Of a DNA stretch of 11,333 nucleotides, positions 7,018 through 11,333 are shown piece by piece (position 1 is the first letter of the stretch; the number at the start of each line of letters is the position of its first letter). Position numbers and translations under genes: made by a program. Location: positions 1-11,333 of the forward strand of contig RDXA01000127.1 of assembly GCA_004292705.1 (NCBI GenBank). Reading direction: 5' to 3'. The stretch is from Sphingomonadales bacterium (lineage in GTDB: Bacteria; Pseudomonadota; Alphaproteobacteria; Sphingomonadales; Sphingomonadaceae). The notes under the pieces were generated by a model that ran no database searches, was not told the DNA's origin, and saw nothing but the letters and a program-made list of their open reading frames with translations.

Positions 7018-7703
7018 CACAATCTCCAGTCTATGGTGCCGCGCCCGTTTGCCTCGAGAAAGGCATTGGTCTGGCTGAAGGGCCGCGAGCCGAAGAAGCC
7101 GTTGTGAGCCGAAAGCGGGCTGGGGTGGGCCGAGGCCAATATCAGATGGTGGGCATTGCGTGCGAGCGCCGGTACCCGGCTTGCCTTCTTCTTGGCGTGG
7201 GAACCCCACAGGATGAACACGCAAGGCTCGGCCCTTGCAGCCACTGCCGCCGTGCAGGCATCGGTGATCGCATCCCACCCGCGCCCGGCATGGCTCCCCG
7301 CCAGCCCCGCCTCCACCGTCAGCGTGTTGTTGAGCAGCAGCACGCCCTGACGCGCCCACGGCGTCAGATCGCCGCTGGCAGGCCGGGGCAGGCCGAGGTC
7401 GGCCTCAAGCTCCTTGTAGATATTGACCAGCGACGGCGGCGGGCGCACGCCGCGCTGCACCGAAAAGGCGAGGCCATGTGCCTGACCCGGCCCGTGATAG
7501 GGGTCTTGCCCCAGAATCACGCAGCGCACCGCATCCAGCGGGGTCAGCGCCAGCGCCGCCAGCCGTGTCCCGCGCGGCGGAAAGACCTGCTTGCCAGCCG
7601 CCTCCTCAGCATTCAGCCACCCGCCCAGCCTTCGCGCTTCGGGCGTCGCCAGCACGGGCTCGAGCACCGCGCGCCAGCTTTCGGGGATCGTCTCGCTCGC
7701 CAT
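7017..7703 (-). CDS. ung: Uracil-DNA glycosylase, family 1
   Basis: Cleaves the N-glycosidic bond of uracil in DNA, from cytosine deamination or dUTP incorporation, to start base-excision repair in the cytoplasm. It has 228 residues, matching the E. coli enzyme (229). The water-activating loop is GQDPYHGPGQAHGLAFS (65-81) with catalytic D67 and Y69. The uracil-recognition strand is LLLNNTLTVE (122-131) with N126. The minor-groove loop HPSPLSAH (193-200) carries catalytic H193 and the DNA-intercalating L197. All key residues are intact. The ATG at 7703 is chosen because the protein then lines up with the family N-terminus; an in-frame ATG at 7727 would add eight residues. TAGG about 10 nt upstream is a weak SD. 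It is divergent from nrnC (80-bp gap) and coupled to the crotonase gene downstream. Confidence 0.97.
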   Translation of the reverse strand: MASETIPESWRAVLEPVLATPEARRLGGWLNAEEAAGKQVFPPRGTRLAALALTPLDAVRCVILGQDPYHGPGQAHGLAFSVQRGVRPPPSLVNIYKELEADLGLPRPASGDLTPWARQGVLLLNNTLTVEAGLAGSHAGRGWDAITDACTAAVAARAEPCVFILWGSHAKKKASRVPALARNAHHLILASAHPSPLSAHNGFFGSRPFSQTNAFLEANGRGTIDWRL

Positions 7704-7771
7704 CACGGCCAAGCCTACACGCGCCATGCGTCCAAGCGAAACGGCGCTTTCCCTCTTTCCCCAATCGGCGT

Positions 7772-7775
7772 AGGG
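7772..7775 (+). promoter_or_regulatory. nrnC: Ribosome-binding site of nrnC
   Basis: AGGG lies 8 nt before the ATG at 7784 and supports that start over the in-frame opening that reaches back to 7478 through the ung gene. The 80-bp divergent gap with ung must also hold both promoters; I see no clear -35/-10 pair in it. Confidence 0.6.
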
Positions 7776-7783
7776 CGAGCGCC

Positions 7784-8404
7784 ATGGCAGTGCATTTTCA
7801 TGAGGAAGACCTCCCCCCCGGCGTGCTTGCGGGCGACCGCGCCTTGGCAGTCGATACTGAAACCATGGGCCTCGTCACGACCCGTGACCGGCTGTGCGTG
7901 GTGCAGCTTTCGGACGGGACGGGCAATGAGCATCTGGTGCGCTTCAATCCCGGCAGCAGCTATGACGCGCCGAACCTGAAGGCGGTGCTGGCCGATCCGG
8001 CGCGGGTGAAGATCTACCACTTCGCCCGCTTCGATCTCGCCGCGATCCACCACTATCTCGGCGTGATGGCGGGGCCGGTGTTCTGCACCAAGATCGCCAG
8101 CAAGCTGACCCGCACCTATACTGATCGTCACGGCCTGAAAAACCTCGTCGAGGAACTGCTGGGTGAGAACATCTCCAAGCAGCAGCAATCGAGCGACTGG
8201 GGCGGCCCGGTGCTGAACGAGGCGCAGCGCGATTATGCCGCCAGCGACGTGCGTTATCTCCACCGCCTGCGCGATGAACTCACCGTGCGGCTGGAGCGCG
8301 AAGGGCGCACTGCGATGGCGCAGGCCTGCTTCGATTTCCTCCCCACCCGCGCCCTGCTCGACATCGCCGGCTGGGCCGAGAGCGATATCTTCAGCCACAT
8401 GTAA
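7784..8404 (+). CDS. nrnC: Nano-RNase NrnC (single-domain DEDDy 3'-5' exonuclease, RNase D-like)
   Basis: Encodes 206 residues: only the RNase D-type exonuclease fold, without the HRDC domains of true RNase D. Length and conserved stretches (CTKIASKLTRTYTDRHGLK at 101-119, ISKQQQSSDW at 130-139, CFDFLPTRALLD at 182-193, and the DIFSHM end) match alphaproteobacterial NrnC. NrnC is a ring-forming enzyme that degrades dinucleotides and short RNAs, including pGpG, and replaces oligoribonuclease. The DEDDy metal-binding residues are present: D24 and E26 in AVDTET, D84 in HFARFDLAAI, and Y151/D155 in YAASDV. It probably completes RNA turnover and clears the c-di-GMP product. It is often annotated only as 'ribonuclease D'. 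lptC begins 35 bp after its stop, so they may share a transcript. Confidence 0.93.
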   Translation: MAVHFHEEDLPPGVLAGDRALAVDTETMGLVTTRDRLCVVQLSDGTGNEHLVRFNPGSSYDAPNLKAVLADPARVKIYHFARFDLAAIHHYLGVMAGPVFCTKIASKLTRTYTDRHGLKNLVEELLGENISKQQQSSDWGGPVLNEAQRDYAASDVRYLHRLRDELTVRLEREGRTAMAQACFDFLPTRALLDIAGWAESDIFSHM

Positions 8405-8439
8405 GCCCAGAGTAAGGACGCCGCAGGCACAGCGCAGAC

Positions 8440-9105
8440 ATGGCCGTCGAACCGACCCTCGAGACTTCCAAGGCGCGCGCGCTGCGCAGCAGGCGGCAGC
8501 ACTTTGCCGCGCCGGGCGGGTCGCATGACCGGCTGGTGCGCTTCCTCGCCCGCGCGCTGCCGATGGGCGTCGGGGTGATGGCGGCGCTGATGGTGATCAC
8601 GCCGCTGTCTCCGCGCGGCGAGGTCAGCTTTCTGCTTGATCGCAACAAGGTCGCACTGATCGACGAGCGGCTCAGCGTCGACAACGCGATGTATCGCGGG
8701 CGCGACAATCAGGGCCGTCCCTTTTCGCTGACTGCGGGAGAAGCGGTGCAGCGCTCCAGCGCCGAGGGTCTTGTTCGGATGCGCGATCTGGTCGCGCAGC
8801 TGTTGCTGACCGATGGCCCCGCCCGCCTCAGCGCCGATGGTGGCACCTATGATATCGACGCCGAGACGGTAACGGTCGACGGGCCGGTGCGCCTGACCGC
8901 CTCGGATGGCTACGCGATGACCGCGCGCGGGGTTTCCGTCGATTTGAAGGCGCGCACCATGCAGGGCGGGGCGGGTGTGGAGGGGCAGGTTCCGGCCGGC
9001 ACGTTCTCCGCCGACACCCTCAACGCCGACCTTGCCGCGCGCACGATCACGCTCGAGGGCCATGCCCGCTTGACGATGATTCCAGGCCAGTTGAGGATGC
9101 CGTGA
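8440..9105 (+). CDS. lptC: LPS export system protein LptC
   Basis: LptC is the bitopic inner-membrane protein that accepts lipopolysaccharide from the LptB2FG ATPase and passes it to LptA. The 221-residue product has a basic cytoplasmic tail (1-36), one transmembrane helix (about 37-56) and a periplasmic region of beta-jellyroll character, with alternating short strands such as ARLSADGGTYDIDAETVTVDG (128-148). Identification rests on this architecture plus its place between nrnC and lptA, a conserved alphaproteobacterial order; sequence identity within LptC is generally low. The N-terminal tail is longer than in E. coli LptC (191 residues). The ATG at 8440 is the first start after the nrnC stop; no good SD is seen close to it. 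The gene ends in a one-base overlap with lptA. Confidence 0.88.
   Translation: MAVEPTLETSKARALRSRRQHFAAPGGSHDRLVRFLARALPMGVGVMAALMVITPLSPRGEVSFLLDRNKVALIDERLSVDNAMYRGRDNQGRPFSLTAGEAVQRSSAEGLVRMRDLVAQLLLTDGPARLSADGGTYDIDAETVTVDGPVRLTASDGYAMTARGVSVDLKARTMQGGAGVEGQVPAGTFSADTLNADLAARTITLEGHARLTMIPGQLRMP
9093..9097 (+). promoter_or_regulatory. lptA: Ribosome-binding site of lptA, inside lptC
   Basis: GAGGA lies 7 nt before the ATG at 9105 and only 4 nt before an alternative GTG at 9102. This favours the ATG, which shares one base with the lptC stop (TGATG). Coupled translation of lptC and lptA is likely. Confidence 0.6.
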
Positions 9106-9680
9106 TGAACCAGCCTGCTGCACAACGATCCCCGCTTGCCCGGCTCGCCCTTGTCTGGGGCATCGGCGGCTTCGCGCTTACCGCCGCACTCACCGGCGGG
9201 ATGAACCTTGCCGCGCAAGGCATCGCCCGCCATGATTCGCGCGCCCCGGTGACCTATGACGCGGGCAAGTTCGTGCTCGATGATCGCGCCAATCAGGTGA
9301 TCTTCAGTGGCGGGGTGACCGTGACCCAGGCCGGGCTTACGATCAATTCCGACCGGATGCTGATGAACTTCAGCGATGCCGGAAAGCTGGAAATCCAGCG
9401 CATCACTGCCACTGGCGGAGTGGTCATTACCCGCGGTGACGAACGCGCCAGCGGCGACAATGCGATTTATGACGTGGGGCGCCGGATCATCACCATGGCG
9501 GGCAATGTCCGCCTGCGCCGCGGCACGGACACGCTGAACGGCGGGCGGCTGGTGATCGACCTCGACAGCGGCCTCTCGACTGTCGACGGCTCGGCCTCGG
9601 GCTCAGCCTCCGCCGCGCCGGGGGCGTCTGCGGGCCGGGGCCGGGTCACGGGTACTTTCAGCGTCCCGCAAAAGAACTGA
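9105..9680 (+). CDS. lptA: LPS transport periplasmic protein LptA (OstA-like)
   Basis: LptA forms the periplasmic bridge of beta-jellyroll units that carries LPS from LptC to LptD at the outer membrane. The 191-residue product has an N-terminal hydrophobic segment (about 12-36) that may be a signal peptide or anchor; no clean AXA cleavage site is certain. The OstA-like domain (about 48-160) shows the typical phrase order: YDAGKFVLDDRANQVIFSGG, then strands around VTVTQAGLTINSDRMLM (71-87), ASGDNAIYD (115-123) and GNVRLRRGTDTLNGGRLVIDL (133-153). The C-terminal tail (161-179) is Gly/Ser/Ala-rich and low in complexity. lptC overlaps upstream. lptB, the usual next gene, is absent; the TGA stop directly abuts the stop of the convergent sugar transferase with no gap. 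Confidence 0.9.
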   Translation: MNQPAAQRSPLARLALVWGIGGFALTAALTGGMNLAAQGIARHDSRAPVTYDAGKFVLDDRANQVIFSGGVTVTQAGLTINSDRMLMNFSDAGKLEIQRITATGGVVITRGDERASGDNAIYDVGRRIITMAGNVRLRRGTDTLNGGRLVIDLDSGLSTVDGSASGSASAAPGASAGRGRVTGTFSVPQKN

Positions 9681-11084
9681 TCAAAACGCCTTTGCGTGCC
9701 GGAGCACCATGGCGGTGCGCAGCACAATGCCGAGATCCCGCTGGAGCGACCATCCAGCAATATATTCGAGGTCTGACTGCAAGCGGTCGGTCAGGTCCTT
9801 CTCTTGCTCGGTCGCCCCGCGATGGCCGCGTACCTGCGCAAGGCCCGTGAGCCCCGGCTTGAGGCTATGACGCTGCCAGTAATGGCGATCGATATCCCAG
9901 AAATATTTGTCGTTGGCTGTCGATCCGAGCGCGTGCGGACGCGGACCGACGATCGACATCTCGCCCTTGAGCACATTGATCAGCTGCGGCAGCTCGTCGA
10001 TGCTGGTCCGGCGAATAAAGGCGCCGATACGGGTGAAGCGGTCATCGTCCCGCGTGGCCGAGCGTTTACCCGAATGATCGAGCTTATCCTCGCGGATAGA
10101 TCGGAACTTGACCATGTCGAAGAACTGGTTGCCGCGGCCGAGGCGCTGCTGAATGAACAGCACCGGCCCGCCATCCTCAAGCTTGATCAGCACAGCCACC
10201 ACGATCAGCAACGGCGAAAGCGCCAGCAATCCGGCGGCTGCGATCACAATGTCGAAGACGCGCTTGAGAATGCGTGCGCGCAACCCGAGCGGCCCGATCG
10301 AAACCACCAGCGTAGTTCGGTCGAGCCGATCATAGCGATGCACGCCGACCGCGCCGAGACTGTGGGTGGGCTCGCTCACGATCTCGCCATGGATCCCGGC
10401 ACATTTGAGCAGGAAGGCCCAGTCATGGCGCAGCCCGCGCTGGCAGCTGACCACCACCTTATCCTGATTACGCAGCAGCCTCCCGAGCCGGTCAAGCATG
10501 AAGGGATCGCGGCTGGTCGGATCGATCCCATGCTCGGCCGCAGTAATGTGGTCAGCCCCGGCATGGTGGAAACTCGGGCCGCCATCGTCAATGATCAGAC
10601 GGTTGATGACCCGACCGCCCCAGCTCCGGGCAATCACCAGTGCCATACCACGGCGGAACGCCACCAGCAGAACAGCGGTGAAGACGAGCCCGAGCGTGAC
10701 CGAAGCGCGCGAGAAGTCGCTGTTTGTCTTGGTGTAGAACCCGATAAAGTTGATCAGCCCGGCAGAAATCACCAGCGCCGTCACCGCCTTGCGGGATGCA
10801 AACCACCAGTCGAGCAGTGCGGTCACGCCATAGGTGCTGTTATAGAGCGCGATCGTGAAATAGGCCGGCAACATCACTTGCCCAGCCAGCATGGCGCGCG
10901 GCTCTCCCCAGCGGCCTTCCCACAGCAAAGCGGCCAAGGCGAAACTGAAACCGAGCAGGATCGCATCGGCCACTACCATCAGCCCATAGGCACGGAGCCG
11001 CTGCCGCTCGAGCGACGGGGCGGCCCTGACCTTGGCTGGTTTCACTCCAATGGCTTGGAGCTGCTTGGGCGTAACGCGATTCAT
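9681..11084 (-). CDS. Polyprenyl-phosphate sugar-1-phosphate transferase (exopolysaccharide initiation)
   Basis: Transfers a sugar-1-phosphate from a nucleotide sugar to undecaprenyl phosphate, the first step of exopolysaccharide or O-unit assembly at the inner membrane (GumD/WbaP/SpsB type polyPHPT). The product has 467 residues. The N-terminal half has about four hydrophobic helices (around 36-57, 66-84, 102-118, 128-147). A soluble domain follows (about 158-260). The C-terminal phosphoglycosyl transferase core is clear: membrane re-entrant segment 275-300, GGPVLFIQQRLGRG (305-318), KFRSIR (326-331), the catalytic DE pair D363-E364 in SIDELPQL, IVGPRPH (378-384), and GLTGLAQVRG (411-420). 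The ATG at 11084 is chosen over an in-frame GTG at 11105 because GGGGA lies 4 nt upstream. The donor sugar (glucose or galactose most often) cannot be told. UppP at the other end of the window supplies its acceptor lipid. Confidence 0.93.
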   Translation of the reverse strand: MNRVTPKQLQAIGVKPAKVRAAPSLERQRLRAYGLMVVADAILLGFSFALAALLWEGRWGEPRAMLAGQVMLPAYFTIALYNSTYGVTALLDWWFASRKAVTALVISAGLINFIGFYTKTNSDFSRASVTLGLVFTAVLLVAFRRGMALVIARSWGGRVINRLIIDDGGPSFHHAGADHITAAEHGIDPTSRDPFMLDRLGRLLRNQDKVVVSCQRGLRHDWAFLLKCAGIHGEIVSEPTHSLGAVGVHRYDRLDRTTLVVSIGPLGLRARILKRVFDIVIAAAGLLALSPLLIVVAVLIKLEDGGPVLFIQQRLGRGNQFFDMVKFRSIREDKLDHSGKRSATRDDDRFTRIGAFIRRTSIDELPQLINVLKGEMSIVGPRPHALGSTANDKYFWDIDRHYWQRHSLKPGLTGLAQVRGHRGATEQEKDLTDRLQSDLEYIAGWSLQRDLGIVLRTAMVLRHAKAF

Positions 11085-11100
11085 ATTGTCCCCAATGCCC

Positions 11101-11117
11101 GACACCGGTATGGTGTC
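11101..11117. promoter_or_regulatory. Hairpin/dyad just upstream of the sugar transferase start
   Basis: GACACC-GGTAT-GGTGTC is a perfect 6-bp inverted repeat with a 5-bp spacer. It ends 16 bp upstream of the ATG and overlaps the region just upstream of the SD. It could be an operator or a 5'-leader hairpin affecting translation. I could not place a convincing promoter in the rest of the 96-bp gap (11085-11180). Confidence 0.3.
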
Positions 11118-11180
11118 TGGGCAGAAGTAGGGCGAAAAGAATCACCTGAGTCGCTGCAATGCAAGGCCCCTGTGGATAGT

Positions 11181-11333
11181 TTATCGCTTTGCAGCAAACC
11201 GCCCGATTTCGGCGAGCTCATGTGCAAGCAGAAGCTCGGCGGCCTGGCTGTTGGCCAAAAGACTGCGATGCAGCACCGTGAGCCGCGGGATCAGGCGGTC
11301 GAGCCGGGTTTCGCGGCCGCCGCGCGTGGCGGC
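11181..11333 (-). CDS. C-terminal end of an unrecognised protein (5' part outside window)
   Basis: Fifty in-frame codons enter from the right edge and end at TAA (11183-11181). Most third codon positions are G or C, as in the other genes here, and no stop interrupts the frame. The stretch reads as a helical, Arg/Leu/Ala-rich tail (for example ETRLDRLIPRLTVLHRSLL, residues 8-26 of the visible part, then an AELLLAHELAEI helix). I do not recognise the family. It lies on the same strand as the sugar transferase, 96 bp before its start, so both may belong to one polysaccharide locus; this is a positional inference. A plus-strand frame is also open across much of the segment, so the strand is not certain. 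Confidence 0.5.
   Translation of the reverse strand, partial: AATRGGRETRLDRLIPRLTVLHRSLLANSQAAELLLAHELAEIGRFAAKR

Noticed and set aside
7018..7359. N-terminal extension of the crotonase into ung
   Set aside because: It overlaps the conserved catalytic part of ung in another frame and has no crotonase similarity; ATG 7017 gives the normal family start.
7478..7783. N-terminal extension of nrnC into ung
   Set aside because: It is antisense to ung, and AGGG before ATG 7784 plus the NrnC length of 206 residues set the start.
7715..9123. Minus-strand frames opposite nrnC and lptC (227 and 289 codons)
   Set aside because: They lie opposite well-identified plus-strand genes and have shadow composition rich in Arg, His and Ala.
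11187..11197. TTTGC-A-GCAAA inverted repeat as terminator for the right-edge gene
   Set aside because: It lies inside the last codons of the reading frame, has only 5 bp of stem and no T-run after it.
1..11333. Search for CRISPR arrays, tRNA or rRNA genes, transposases, toxin-antitoxin or phage defence genes
   Set aside because: No regular repeat arrays, cloverleaf-like sequences, IS ends or defence-type proteins were seen; all the space is taken by identified genes and short gaps.

Overview
The window is high-GC DNA carrying housekeeping, envelope and carbon-storage genes from an alphaproteobacterium. The best guess is Sphingomonadales (Erythrobacteraceae/Sphingomonadaceae type). The main evidence is an nrnC-type nano-RNase followed by lptC-lptA (an alphaproteobacterial arrangement), an MsbA-related ABC half-transporter, an intracellular PHA depolymerase with a catalytic cysteine, and a signal-peptide-bearing M13 peptidase. 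The species assignment is inference from protein character, not a search result.

Layout from left to right. (1) The 5' part of uppP on the minus strand (1-637), cut by the left edge. (2) A strong intrinsic terminator (672-709), then a periplasmic M13 zinc metallopeptidase on the minus strand (717-2894). (3) An ABC exporter half-transporter on the minus strand (3006-4859). (4) A 180-bp divergent control region with a perfect 17-bp dyad. (5) phaZ on the plus strand (5040-6278), followed by an 18-bp perfect palindrome in the convergent gap. (6) A minus-strand pair, ung (7017-7703) and a crotonase-family gene (6355-7017), translationally coupled through a shared TGATG. (7) A plus-strand group nrnC-lptC-lptA (7784-9680). 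(8) A minus-strand polyprenyl-phosphate sugar-1-phosphate transferase (9681-11084), whose stop codon abuts that of lptA. (9) The C-terminal 50 codons of an unrecognised minus-strand gene (11181-11333).

Most genes relate to the envelope. UppP recycles undecaprenyl pyrophosphate to the monophosphate that the sugar transferase uses as acceptor for exopolysaccharide or O-unit assembly. LptC and LptA carry lipopolysaccharide across the periplasm, and the ABC exporter may move lipids or amphiphiles. phaZ mobilises stored polyhydroxyalkanoate, ung excises uracil from DNA, and nrnC finishes RNA decay.

I found no convincing unknown multi-gene system, CRISPR array, mobile element or RNA gene. The oddest item is the crotonase gene. 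It aligns with its family at both ends but lacks roughly 35-45 internal residues, including the first oxyanion-hole segment, with the frame kept. Also worth checking are the break of the usual nrnC-lptC-lptA-lptB order after lptA and several dyads in intergenic regions. No stretch above 300 bp lacks a gene. Very long antisense reading frames (up to about 790 codons) were judged to be codon-bias artefacts.
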